From Paragorgia papillata (taxonomy: Eukaryota; Cnidaria; Anthozoa; Scleralcyonacea; Coralliidae), in assembly GCA_035771165.1 (NCBI GenBank), contig JAWNZC010000279.1, positions 248,001 through 312,000 of the forward strand: DNA of 64,000 nt, written 5' to 3'. The notes beneath the pieces are model-generated. The model saw only the letters and a program-made list of their open reading frames with translations, did not search any database and was not told the origin of the DNA. Shown here in pieces: positions 52,792 through 63,168 of this stretch (its first letter is position 1; each line of letters opens with the position of its first letter). A program made the position numbers and the translations under genes.

Positions 52792-53114
52792 CAGTGTGTA
52801 TCAAAAAAATTCGAACCCTTAGAAAATGAATTAGCATTCTTTTCAAACAACCTATTGTAGTCGTTTGAAAGCCCTAAAAGCGCTGCGCTATAAATTAATC
52901 AGCACATAAGTTAAACGAAGCGAAAAAGCTTTTAAATACTTTCACCATGCATACACTTCAAGTTATCTTAATTTCCCAGGTGTATAAGACCGTGTGTTTT
53001 TAACGCATCTGTGGGTTCAGCGAAGTGCTTAGGGCTTTCAAACTACTACAATAGGTTGTTTGAAAAGAATGCTAATTCATTTTCTAAGGGTTCGAATTTT
53101 TTTTATACACACTG
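52792..53114. mobile_element. Tc1/mariner-type MITE with TA duplication
   Basis: The left end CAGTGTGTATCAAAAAAATT and right end (complement: CAGTGTGTATAAAAAAAATT) form arms of about 88 bp that include 'CGAACCCTTAGAAAATGAAT' and 'CAAACAACCTATTGTAGT'. TA flanks both sides (52790-52791 and 53115-53116). The element is 323 bp; the frames 52675-52860 and 53011-53256 read through its arms and are not genes. Confidence 0.85.
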
Positions 53115-53205
53115 TATAGATAGAGAAACTCTTCACAGAATTAACAGAATCAGAGAATGTGGTAATAGAGGGCTGGCCGAGGCTTCAAATATTACTTTTG
53201 ACCAT

Positions 53206-54162
53206 GATGGCATTTTTTGTTACAAGCAGGCAACCATGCTAAATCATATCGGATAGTGTATACTTTGAAGGTGAGGGATGTTGGCAGTCGTGATTATTGA
53301 TTTTATATACTAAAATTTCGAGCTTTTTGAAAGCACAATGTGATGGATGGGATATCTGTAAAGCGATGCCTATTTACGTTTGTGTATTATTTGAATTAAC
53401 AAATTCAGAATGCTATCCAATCAGCGTGCCTGAAGTTCTGATTATTCTAATTCGCCATAGCTCACAATTATAAACAAACAAGAAAACATGGCGCAAATTC
53501 GCCTAAATATAAACACTTAGAAGAACAGCCACAACAATCTGAAAACTTTTTGTTACAAGCAGGCAACCAGCATAGAAATGTAGCTTAGACATTGATCAAG
53601 ATGGACTGTCTTCCGTGTATCACAAGATAGTAGCTGTTGAACCAGTGAATAAAATGTTAATGGATAATATGAGCAATACTATACTATAGTACAAAAGGCT
53701 CAGCTTTATAACAGTAGATAGATGGCGGTATCGGCAAAATTACCAAAATAAAACGAAGTAATGTACGATTATGAGACTTTCCTGTGGCTACCAGATCTAA
53801 TAAATTTCTGATTCTTGGGCAAGCTTACCTTTTTGTGGCCTTTTTTTTCGAAATATTATATTTAGGTGTATTCAAGCCATATTTCTTGTTTGTTTATGAT
53901 TGTGAGTTATGCGAATTAGGTTAAGCAAAACTAGAGGCACGCTGATTGGATAGCATTCTGAATTTAACTAATTCAAATAAAACACAAACGTAAATAGGCA
54001 GCACTTTACAGATATCCCATCCATCACATTGTGCTATCAAAAAACTCTAAATTTTAGTATATAAATCAATAATTACGGCTGCCAACACCCCTCACCTTCA
54101 AAGTATACACTATTCGATATGATTTAGCATGGTTGCCTGCTTGTAACAAAAAAATGCCATCA
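53206..54162. mobile_element. Foldback element with ~290-bp inverted arms
   Basis: The left arm (53206-53495), starting 'GATGGCATTTTTTGTTACAA', is inverted at 53868-54162, ending 'TTGTAACAAAAAAATGCCAT'. Shared words include 'CAGATATCCCATCCATCACA' and 'GGATAGCATTCTGAATT'. The 370-bp centre is unique and also contains 'TTTTTGTTACAAGCAGGCAA' again (53547-53566), a partial third copy of the end. No coding capacity. Confidence 0.8.
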
Positions 54163-54875
54163 ACGGTGTTTTTGAGACACTTTTATCGATGTTGGCCGGC
54201 CGTCTATAATGTTTGTTGACATCTGTGTGATCTAGAGTTTAGTATGTAAAAAACGGGTTTGCGACAACAAAACTCGTAGAACAGAATGAGCGCTGCAGAA
54301 GGAAATAATAATCACACGGAGTCTATGACAGAATTTAATATCACGAAAAGCAACTAATGCGAAGAACTTTTAAGATCACTCCTAACCCTTTACGTAATTT
54401 TGCTTGAGTCACAAACACATTACCAATCGAAACTATTAGCTACATAGAAATGTATAAAATCGTTCTTGATTCCAAATTCATGTCTGTAAACCGCGTTTCG
54501 CTGCCGGCTAACGGCTAGACTTTGGTGACCGGCAAACCACAACACAGCGTTTATATACATAAAACAAGCGAGGGATTTTCCCACACTGACAAAACAACAC
54601 CAGACTACTAAAGTTAATTAATGTAAAAGCACTAAGATATGTATTTAATTTGATGTAGTGTGTGTTTGACCCATAAATATAGTTTGACCATGCACGGTTT
54701 GATCCTGGCAAAACAACGTCTTGAAGTAAACGAAGTTTGTCTGAATTAAATGCAACAATAGCCTATGCGATTGAAAACATATTTACCTTGCGAATGGAGT
54801 ATTTCTGTTTCTGTTTTAAAACAAACTACCAAGCGCGACTAAAATATAATTAAGAATAAGACTTTATAGAAGAGC
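54163..54875. other. Intergenic sequence, nothing recognised
   Basis: No domain, RNA gene or repeat boundary seen. The minus-strand 67-codon frame at 54508-54711 has no family resemblance. Confidence 0.4.
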
Positions 54876-54879
54876 GTTC

Positions 54880-54985
54880 GTTGTCTTCGGAGTTGGGTAG
54901 CAGGCGTTACTGGATGAGGGGACTGGGGAGAGGGCTTAGAAGTAACGCCTGCAGTGGAGCTCTTTGGTTTTGTAAAACCCGTTCG
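54880..54985 (+). repeat. Short copy of the GCAGGCGTTACTGGAT repeat
   Basis: 'GGGGACTGGGGAGAGGGCTT' with 'AGAAGTAACGCCTGCAGTGG' and 'AGCTCTTTGGTTTTGTAAAA' match 60590-60660 (+) and 56040-56120 (inverted). Here the similarity stops after 'TTGTAAAACCC', so this is a truncated copy. Confidence 0.7.
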
Positions 54986-55209
54986 CTGACGAACGGGATT
55001 TTAATTATTGATTACGCCGAATGTGATTCGCTTAGCGCCCATAATCTGTCAATCAAGAAGGTTTAGTAAGTACGTAAAATTAATAATTTCAATTCTAATT
55101 TTCAAACAAAGCTGAAACGATTTATATCAAAGGAAATATCTAAACAGCATCTTGCAGTGCTTTTGCGATTTGATCAAATGAAAATGCTGAGTGTCAGCCT
55201 CCTCGACTC

Positions 55210-55815
55210 CCATAACCATTCAACTAAGTTTTATATTTAAAACCTCCATGCAAGAGTTTGGAATATATCTTAATAATAGGAAGTTCCTGAATTTGATTTT
55301 GAAAGCGAACACCGTGAGCGCTTTGCTTTCATATGTCCTCAGTCAGTCATAAAATTTCTGAAAATATTTGTGAGCGAACACCGTGGGACGCCGCAGACAT
55401 TTCCGTTCAATAATGGTATACTTTCACTAACTGTTTTATTTTGGTAAACACTCGCTGTCATTATTGTTCTCTTCATGAATATTAGTTGCCATTGATAGAA
55501 ACAGGGTTACTCTACCATTCACACCTAATTTTATAAATTTCCAGGCCACAGTTTGAGAAATATTTGTGAGCAGACACCGTGGGACGCCGCAGACATTTCC
55601 GTTAAATAACCACTACTATTTTTATACCTTTCACAACTGTTTTATTTCGGTAAACACTCGCTGTCATTACTGTTTGTTTCATGAATATTCGTTGCCATTG
55701 ATAGAAACAGGATTACTCTACCATTCACACCTAATTTCATACATTTCCAGTCCACAGTTTGAGAAATATTTGTGAGCAGACACCGTCGGACACTGCAGAC
55801 ATATTCCGTTACTAT
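55210..55815. repeat. Tandem repeat, ~200-bp unit, a little over two copies
   Basis: The word 'ACCGTGGGACGCCGCAGACA' starts units at about 55380 and 55577, and a diverged one at about 55779. Each unit holds 'TAAACACTCGCTGTCATTA', 'GTTGCCATTGATAGAAACAG' and 'CTCTACCATTCACACCTAAT', with period 197-203 bp. A diverged fragment precedes them near 55305 ('GCGAACACCGTGAGCGCT'). The units lie head to tail. The 69-codon frame at 55566-55775 is within one unit and not conserved in the other. Confidence 0.8.
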
Positions 55816-55889
55816 TAATTTATCCCTTCCACAGATTTGCGACCAACTCTCAGTCTTTTAACTCCCTTGTACTATAATTGTTTTTTATA

Positions 55890-56150
55890 CAAAGAGAATT
55901 ATTTTACGCGAATAATAATTTACGCGAAATTTTACTGAATTAAATGCCATGGATTTTGAAATATTACAATTAATACAAACAGTTAATTTAATAGCTTCAG
56001 ACATTGGCCGCTCGAGATCATAATTTCATTTGGGGGTGTTTTACAAAACCAAAGAGCTCCACTGCAGGCGTTACTTCTAAGCCCTCTCCCCAGTCCCCTC
56101 ATCCAGTAACGCCTGCTACGCCAATCTCGTCCCCAGAGCCAAATTGCCCC
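55890..56150 (-). repeat. GCAGGCGTTACTGGAT repeat, inverted copy
   Basis: Closely matches the complement of 60555-60800: 'CATGGATTTTGAAATATTAC', 'TCAGACATTGGCCGCTCGAG' and 'CTAAGCCCTCTCCCCAGTCC'. The two copies are inverted, about 4.5 kb apart. The minus-strand frame 55983-56198 comes from the repeat. Confidence 0.7.
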
Positions 56151-56639
56151 GGCCGCGCGGGCCAATATAATGGCTCTGGGCAAATCGATTTCAGACACCC
56201 AAAAATTGGGTGTCCCGTGACCTGCGCAGTAGTTATTTCGTACCTAGGCTCTCTAGAATCTGTATACGCGGTTGAAATATTCTCTTTTGGAGAAGTCTAT
56301 TTCTTACTTAGGTTTTCAGAATATTGGCGAAAATATTACTTTAATTCATTATGACAGATGGTAGAGGACACGACAATTGCTCGCTAGATGCCGCCATTGA
56401 TTTTTCTGTGGAAAAAATTGGGAAAAGCGGCTTAAAAATGAAGCCTCAGCAGAGGACGATATTCAGTACGTGAACTGGCATAATACAAATTTTGTATTTG
56501 TATTCCCAAGATGTGCTTGCAGCCAACTTGCTTTGCTAAATCCTTTAATTTTTCAACTATCCTATTGCCTTTCGTGTACAATTTTCTGAAAGGGGAGAGT
56601 CAACGCAGGTGTTCCTTTAATAATATGGTGATACCACTG

Positions 56640-57770
56640 CGTATGATCTGCTGTTGAAGTCTCAACTAATTTTTACCCATCCAGAAGTATTTGTCGACAA
56701 TATGAAGGTATGCTTTTCTCATAAATGCTTGTTTTTGAATTACCGTGGTAGTGTGGTTAGATATGTTAAAGTGAGTTAATTGTCTGGCCTAGTAGTAGGT
56801 GTTGTGCATAATTGGCATTTTAAATCTGGTCCAAAGTTCAGTTCATAGTTAATTCCAGTGTGAGATACCATGCATAATGATCAAAAAATTTATTGTACCT
56901 AACCCTCGCAATTAATCATCCAATCAAATGTCTACATTAGCATCACATGCCAGCCCAATATTTTACGATGATATAATTTGGGCAGCAACCTTTGGACAGG
57001 GACAAGTATTTACCCGAATTGCAACAATTATTTGTTGGATATAATAAGAATACCTATTGGATTCACCTGATATGGAAAATATTTAAGTCTCAAATTTTAA
57101 TATTAACAGGCTCGACCTGCGATCTTGCCCAATATTGAATTTTTGACTTAAATATGTTGCCATGTTGGGCTTAGATGAATCCAATAAGTTATATTATCCG
57201 CTAACTGACATACAATTAAAATTTATTGGCTTTCTAAAATAATATAAATTAAAACCAAGCCAAAATATATGTATGGTTCTAATTTTAGTATATATTTGTT
57301 TATTTAAACTCATTTGATTTGATGTGTATTTACATGTATATTATTTTGGTCTTTTAGGAAAGATTTTCACCATGCTTATGGGAAACTGGGCTTGCTTACT
57401 ACAAGATTTCCTGATTCATCTAAATTGGCTTTAACTGCAACAGCAACCCAAACCAGAGAAAAGGAGAGTGTGAGTCTTTAGGGCTTACTAATTATCAATG
57501 CAAACATTATTGAAGTAAACCCAGAGCAGTGAAATACTGTATATATTTTGCTGTGTCAAGTTGGCCAAACACAGGAGAAGACAAGCCACACCAGATCCTA
57601 ACGTTTGTTGCTGATGAACTTAGACAGAAGAAAATAAATGCACCAAAGACATTAGTGTATGGTACAATGGAATGGATGTTATGGTGCATACTTGGAACAG
57701 ATGGATGATGACATTAAGACATTTGACGTGTGACATCATCCAACAGTATATTATTATTAGACTATAATAG
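56640..57770 (+). pseudogene. Second RecQ-like helicase relic
   Basis: Fragments in order: LLLKSQLIFTHPEVFVDNMK (56650-56706), the region of RecQ motif II's approach, followed by a GTATGC donor-like site. Then FHHAYGKLGLLTTRFPDSSK with LALTATAT (57365-57465; motif III 'TAT' box). After a GTGAGT, RPNTGEDKPHQILTFVADEL and INAPKTLVYG (57565-57660; start of domain 2). The DEAH block and everything after domain 2's start are missing, and stops and frame changes separate the pieces. The 650-bp gap between the first two pieces may be an intron. This relic is unrelated in position to those at 32056 and 39746. Confidence 0.7.
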
Positions 57771-59066
57771 CTCGATGTGTGGAACATTGCAGAGTTGTTT
57801 CTAGTATAACAAGAAATTTAGAATTTTGAGAGAAAGAACTTCTAGGATAACATATTATACAGTGTATGTAAACAAAATAGATTTTCTCTAAGATGGATAT
57901 GTATCTACAATGGACAGAGTGAGTCCTTAAGATTTCTGCTGACAGAGTTCCCGCTTATATATTCAGTGTAGTTCACAATGTTTGTAAGACATAAAGACAA
58001 ATCTTAAAGATATGAAAGTATATTTGACGAAAGTGTTGTATCTGTTAATAAAACTGACTGAACATTTTAACAGTAGAGTACACATAATACTAGGTTATTA
58101 GACTCAACAATAAAATCATTGCCACAATACTATCGGTGACCCAACACAGAACTACTGGGCAGTGGCAGCACTATGTGGGTGTGGGCCCCAGTGTGAGAAA
58201 AAAATTTGGGCCCCCCTCCCACAAAGTGACGACATATGTAGGGGTTCCAGGGGGAATCTCCACTGGAAAATTTTTGAATTTAGGGTCTCTGAAATTTCCT
58301 GCATTTTTGAGAGCACTTTTTGAGTAAAATCTGAGTGACAACCTGTGCAGTCTGTTAATAGTTTGGGGTTTGGATGGGCCGATGGGCCCCAGTGCGGCGC
58401 ACAGTTTGCACACCTGTAGTGCCAACCACTGCTACTAGGAACCACCTACTAGTTTGGTGGTAAAGACTGCTGATGAGAACTTGGACCATGAAATATTAAT
58501 GACTCAAACAGTAACAGTACTATGCCAACACACCACTAGCTTTTTTAAGTCATTTAGTGTTTATTATAATTACAGGCATTGGTAATTTTACACAGTAACA
58601 CACCTGAAAAAACATTTTCATGGATACATTTCCACTAATTAATTTGAATTGTCACAATTATGAGATCATAGATTGGATGGAGGGCCTCTAACTCTCTGTT
58701 TCATGTCTGTTTATACCACCAGGTGCCATAAAAAACAATAACAAAAAAAAAGCTGACCTGTAAACCATCACTGAAATAAAGTAGTGTGCTGCGTAGGCAG
58801 TGTTGAAATACAAATCGAAATATAAGACTGACTGTTCACTTCATGAATGAATGCCTTACAATTATACCATCTGTCAGTATCATTGTTAAATGACATGAGC
58901 AGGGGTGGTGGAAGTGTGCCCCATGTGGGGGTGACAAACCGTTTTCACCCCCACAACATTTTTAACTAACTTAACCTAATATATTATAACAATGGGATTG
59001 AAATGAAAGCAAAGAAACTACCATGCAGGTATATGCATGATATACAGCCATATACCTATTAGACAT
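57771..59066. other. Intergenic sequence with Penelope tail fragment
   Basis: 58786-58822 ('GCTGCGTAGGCAGTGTTGAA', 'ATACAAATC') is the inverted counterpart of a segment in the Penelope tail at 10560-10598. 58140-58440 contains 'GTGGGCCCCAGTG' and 'TGGGCCCCCCTCCCACA' words with weak symmetry; no gene is supported by the overlapping frames. Confidence 0.4.
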
Positions 59067-59068
59067 GT

Positions 59069-59334
59069 CCAATAGGCCATTTTCAAAACCACATACTGTA
59101 TGGTTCATACATATATTATTCTAGAAGGACAACATTTTATAATGCCATCTATATTGGGGGGGAAATGCTTCAGGATTTGAGTAAACAACAGCTGTATGGG
59201 CAAAGCATGATAAACTGATCCTACATCACTTTCTCAATGAGATTTGATGCCATATTAAACATTTTTGTCCTTCCAGCATAATAATACGTATGAACCATAT
59301 CATGTGATTTTAAAAATGACCTATTAAAAAGGCT
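59069..59334. mobile_element. MITE-like inverted repeat
   Basis: The left arm 'AATAGGCCATTTTCAAAACC' to 'AAGGACAACATTTT' (59069-59142) is inverted in 'AACATTTTTGTCCTTCCAGC' to 'TTTTAAAAATGACCTATT' (59256-59334). Arms are about 75 bp with moderate divergence. The 110-bp centre is unique. Confidence 0.7.
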
Positions 59335-59959
59335 CAAACAGTCTGACAAAACTTTGAACTGATGCAAGTATATGTTTGTTCACTTAAGTTAGGACAAAAA
59401 AGGTTTATCTAGGTGCTTTATTAGTGCATTCCTACCCAGACTGCAAATGAGCCTGAAAATGGTTTGCAGGAAGTCTAAAAATTCAAGCATGCCCGCATAC
59501 CCCCCAGAGAGGCTACCACAAACAGCATCTTGCCTCCACACTAAAAAAACATCTTCTGCAGTCCCCGTCTAAAACAGGACGGTGTAAATTTGGCAACTAA
59601 TGCTTAACCCATTTGGATATAACCATGTAAAATAATACACTTTTCTAATTAACTTTAGACCACTATATAGATTATCACATTATAATTTTAAGAAAGCAAT
59701 GCTTTCTGCCAGGCAATACTGCCCAATTAAGGAATAGTAATTTTACACATATAAAAGTTTATAAACAGTGTCATATTGATAAAATAATATATTTTTGTTA
59801 AAATCAGAAGATACATAACATATTATATAAAGTCATATTACATGTACCTTTAAACCGGTAAAACTCAGATAATTATGAATTGATCTACTAAAGTTATTAT
59901 TCAAATAGTCATGACAATATTCCAACGGAAACTTTATTGAAATCACTCCCAATGATATT
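59335..59959. other. AT-rich intergenic sequence
   Basis: I find no gene or repeat boundary here. Confidence 0.4.
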
Positions 59960-60870
59960 TATTTTTGTACATACAAGCACGGGAATGTGAAATCTGTATA
60001 TTTCGCCAGGAGCAGTTCGCCAGTTCGGTGCCTTATCTGTCATACCCAAACGTTCTTTTTCTCGGATGGAAACACGAATTCGGAATTCCAAACATATTAC
60101 AAAGGCAAAAAAGTATTTCTTGTCTCTTGTCGCACATTTTGTCAGATTTTAGTCCCAAATAAACATGTATTCTACTTCAACTCCTTCTCACGAAAACAAC
60201 AGCAAGACATGAAGACCGCGCTGGGAGCATGGGTGTGAAATTATCTGCGCAGCGCAGTAGGCGTCGAACGTTTAGCCAATCAGAGTCAAGTTTCAAATCG
60301 ATTGTCCCAGAGCCTCTTTTCCGCTCGCGTGCGAGGGGTTTTGGCTCTGGGGACGAGATTGGGATTGTCCCAGAGCCATTTGATTTGCCCGCGCGGACGG
60401 GCATATTTGGCTCTGGGAACGAGATTGATGAAGACCGCGATGGGAGAATGGGTGTGAAATTATCTGCGCAGCGCAGTAGGCGTCAACGCGTTAAGCCAAT
60501 CAGAAGTCGATTTTCAAATGGATTGTCCCAGGGCCATTCGCTTGTCGCGTGCGTATGGGTCTGGGTACGAGATTGGCGTAGCAGGCGTTTACTGGATTGG
60601 GGGACTGGGGAGAGGGCTTAGAAGTAACGCCTGCAGTGGAGCTCTTTGGTTTTGTAAAACACCCCCTAATGAAATATGATCTCGAGCGGCCAATGTCTGA
60701 AGCTATTAAATTAACTGTTTGTATTAATTGTAATATTTCAAAATCCATGGCATTTAATTCAGTAAAATTCCGCGTAAATTATTATTTCAATTATTCTCTT
60801 TTTATAAAAAACAATTATAGTAACAAGGGAGTTAAAAGAGAGTTGGTCGCAAATCTGTGGAAGGGATAAA
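59960..60870 (+). repeat. Composite dispersed repeat (GGCTCTGGGACGAGATTG and GCAGGCGTTACTGGAT types)
   Basis: The first part (59960-60370) resembles 1630-1960. The 'AAATTATCTGCGCAGCGCAG' to 'GATTGTCCCAGAGCC' segment is present twice (60238-60310 and 60457-60530), and 'GGCTCTGGGNACGAGATTG' three times. The end (60555-60870) is the mate of 55890-56150. Frames such as 60229-60621 run through these repeats and are not genes. Confidence 0.65.
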
Positions 60871-61753
60871 TTATTAAAGTGCCTATCTCAGGGTTGGGGA
60901 TTTTACATATTTAGGATATTTTGAACATTTTAAGAAGATTTGTAATATATCTTCTTTTCCTAAAATTTCATCTTCATGGACTTTTTTGCTGTTAAAGTTG
61001 GCGATTTTGACGATGGCCGTGAAATTTTTTTACTGGGTTCTAGTCGCCGGAAGTGACGTAGAAGCAGGGAGACCCTCTCAGACAGTAACAGTGTTTACAT
61101 CGCGAGTTTACGGTTCACCTTGGATTTTCTTGGCTTTATTCAGGTTATTTTGTCGGAAATTCTTTTAAAAGCTATGCCAAACAGGTGCGTAGTGTTTTTA
61201 CTCTCGAATGAACCCAATTGATATGCTAGAATAGCGCTGTATATGCCATTCTTTTTTTTTTCGACAATAACGATGTACAATCCTGACTCACGGGAGGCGA
61301 ATAAAAGAAGGATAGCTTCGGGTGAAAGGAACGCCGATTTGTCAAGGATAAAGGTGTGAAATGAACGCCGACATCTACTTCTGTGACCTGTTCGTCGTTC
61401 GAAGTAGTTTCAGCGGGAATATTTGGTACTAAGACGATTCACAGCAGTTTATCACGAGGAAAACCCGTCGGTGTGGCGATTACAAAACGACAACAATAGA
61501 GCGTGGGAAAGTGACAAGAACTTGTGCATGTCATCAGTCTCATATTTCTTTTTATCGAAGTATTGTTTGCGTCGTTCGATCTTTGATCAAGAATATATCG
61601 AAATATACTTGACTTAGTAATGTCGTCTACCTCTGGTTCTAACACTGATAGCTAAAATGACTAGACTAGGATGTAAACATTATTCCGGGATACGTAATCG
61701 AGATCGAAGACGAAGTAAAACTGTCTTCCAGTGTGGCCATACCTGAAGACGTA
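60871..61753. other. Intergenic sequence with a possible THAP-like start
   Basis: 61174-61216 (+) reads MPNRCVVFLLSNEPN before a stop. The opening MPNRCVVF matches how many THAP domains begin, but the second cysteine of the usual pair is missing. No other gene signal was seen. Confidence 0.3.
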
Positions 61754-61785
61754 CAGTACCGCTCAGAAATAACCTAACACTGCGG

Positions 61786-61895
61786 TTGCGGTTAACTGGC
61801 GGTTAGTTTGCGGTGCGGTTGCGGTTAATTGGCGGTTAGTTTGCGGTGCGGTTGCGGTTAACTGGCGGTTAATTTGCGGTGCGGTTGCGGTGAGG
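61786..61895. repeat. 33-bp GC-rich tandem repeat
   Basis: Three copies of a unit reading GCGGTTGCGGTTAACTGGCG then GTTAGTTTGCGGT, with single-base variants, and a partial fourth. G-rich on the plus strand and pyrimidine-rich on the minus. It sits just inside the left terminal repeat of the Tc1-like element. Confidence 0.9.
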
Positions 61896-62177
61896 TTGGT
61901 GTCGCTACGTGAACCGCAGGAGGGAAACCGCGGTTAACCGAACACCACGAGTACCGACTTATTCCGACTGCACATGTAGCAATCTATTGCTAGCTAGGAT
62001 AATCTATATATTTATAACGAACAATGCAACTAAGTAAAACGGCTTACGCAGACACACAAGGCTGTAGCGCTTTTTACGTAAACAACAAGGAAAGTTTTGA
62101 GTGCATGTCAGGTGACGAAAGCTGGACTAAACTTGAATATTAACTCATTCCTGTCCGAGGGTTTCCCCAGAGGTGAA

Positions 62178-62240
62178 TAAAATCGTCTGGCGTTAGCCAG
62201 AATAAAATACTAAAGACCGATTCGGACGGGAAAGAGTTAA
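62178..62240. repeat. AAATCGTCTGGCGTTAGCCA motif copy
   Basis: Same word as at 29425-29478, with 'CGAGGG' upstream and 'GATTCGGACGGGAAAGAGTT' downstream. It lies inside the Tc1-like element, so that element either carries or was invaded by this repeat. Confidence 0.55.
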
Positions 62241-62405
62241 AGTCCGTCGTTGTTAGCTGTTGACTTATTCGACAATTTGTATAACATTTCCGGAAATTGT
62301 ATAACATTCAACGGCCAAGAATGGCAAGATTATTCGTCGATCAAATTGAATTTCACGTTTCACGAGCTACTATTCGACTACAATCAACGACAACGGGTAA
62401 TTTAA

Positions 62406-62720
62406 TCAAAGCCATGACCAGCCGAGTTTCTCTTTTAATTCAGCAGCGGTTAGTTCATCATTTTCCGTCATCTTTCCATCGATAAATTGTATCTGCTCTT
62501 CACTGAGTATTTGCTTTCTACCACTACGCGGCGCATCATCGAGACTACCACTTTGGCGATAGCGAGAGAGAAACAGACTCACAGCTGAGCGGGATGTTTT
62601 TATCCCTTCTTCTCCGAGTAACTGAGTAATCTTCGTAACAGAAACGTTAGAAGAAATACAAGGCAACAACTCGTTCTCTGGCGTAGCGAGATAGCTTTCC
62701 CATTTCAAATTAGATGTCAA
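62406..62720 (-). pseudogene. Tc1/mariner transposase, DNA-binding N-terminus only
   Basis: The frame reads TKITQLLGEEGIKTSRSAVS and LFLSRYRQSGSLDDAPRSGR, then ILSEEQIQFIDGKMTENDEL and AAELKEKL. That is a paired helix-turn-helix domain with the Arg-Ser-Gly-Arg linker of Tc1 transposases. A stop follows at 62406, before any of the catalytic Asp-Asp-Glu/Asp domain, and no catalytic block is found further on. The longest frame starts at TTG with sequence open further upstream (SLCCADCLTSN), so the original start is unknown. Confidence 0.75.
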
Positions 62721-62874
62721 GCAGTCAGCACAACAGAGTGAACAGACTTGCCTTACCTTCGAAAAATTAAGGACGCCAAACTTCGGAAATATGCGACTTT
62801 TTCTCGGTGTTACGAGAACGTACGAACCTTGCGGCTTGGGCCCCAGCGGCTGCGGTTCGGTTACGGTTCAACCG

Positions 62875-62995
62875 CTGATCGACCGCCGATCGACCGCCGA
62901 TGGACCGCCGATCAACCGCTGATGACCCGCTGATGACCCGCGGTCGATCAGCGGTTGACCCGAGGATCGACCGCCGATCGGCCGCGGTTTTTGTT
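62875..62995. repeat. GC-rich CGATCGACCGCCGAT-type repeat
   Basis: Reiterated 'GACCGCCGATC', 'GACCGCTGATC' and 'GACCCGCTGAT' words lie just inside the right terminal repeat of the Tc1-like element. They are not the mirror of the 33-bp units at the left end, although both are built from 'AACCGC' / 'GCGGTT'. Confidence 0.85.
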
Positions 62996-63168
62996 AGGTT
63001 ACTTCTGAGCGGTACTGTATCATCTGAATGCATTGTCAAGTCGTATGAAGACGAGTCGGTTGCCGATGATTTGGATCGTAAATCATAATGAGCAAATGCG
63101 ACTTGAAAAAGGTCTTTAGTACGACGGCTACAAATTCGCTTTTGAGGGGCACGATAAGGTAAATGATT

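Larger units (their letters stand above)
61754..63017. mobile_element. Tc1/mariner-like element with GC-rich internal repeats
   Basis: Terminal inverted repeats CAGTACCGCTCAGAAATAAC (left) and its complement with one mismatch (right) run 26 bp to CCTAACA. TA flanks both ends (61752-61753 and 63018-63019), matching the superfamily's target. The interior holds a minus-strand frame with the superfamily's DNA-binding domain. Subterminal arrays differ at the two ends: a 33-bp unit at the left (61786-61890) and CCGCCGATCGA-type words at the right (62875-62990). At 1264 bp and with a truncated transposase it cannot be autonomous. Confidence 0.85.
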
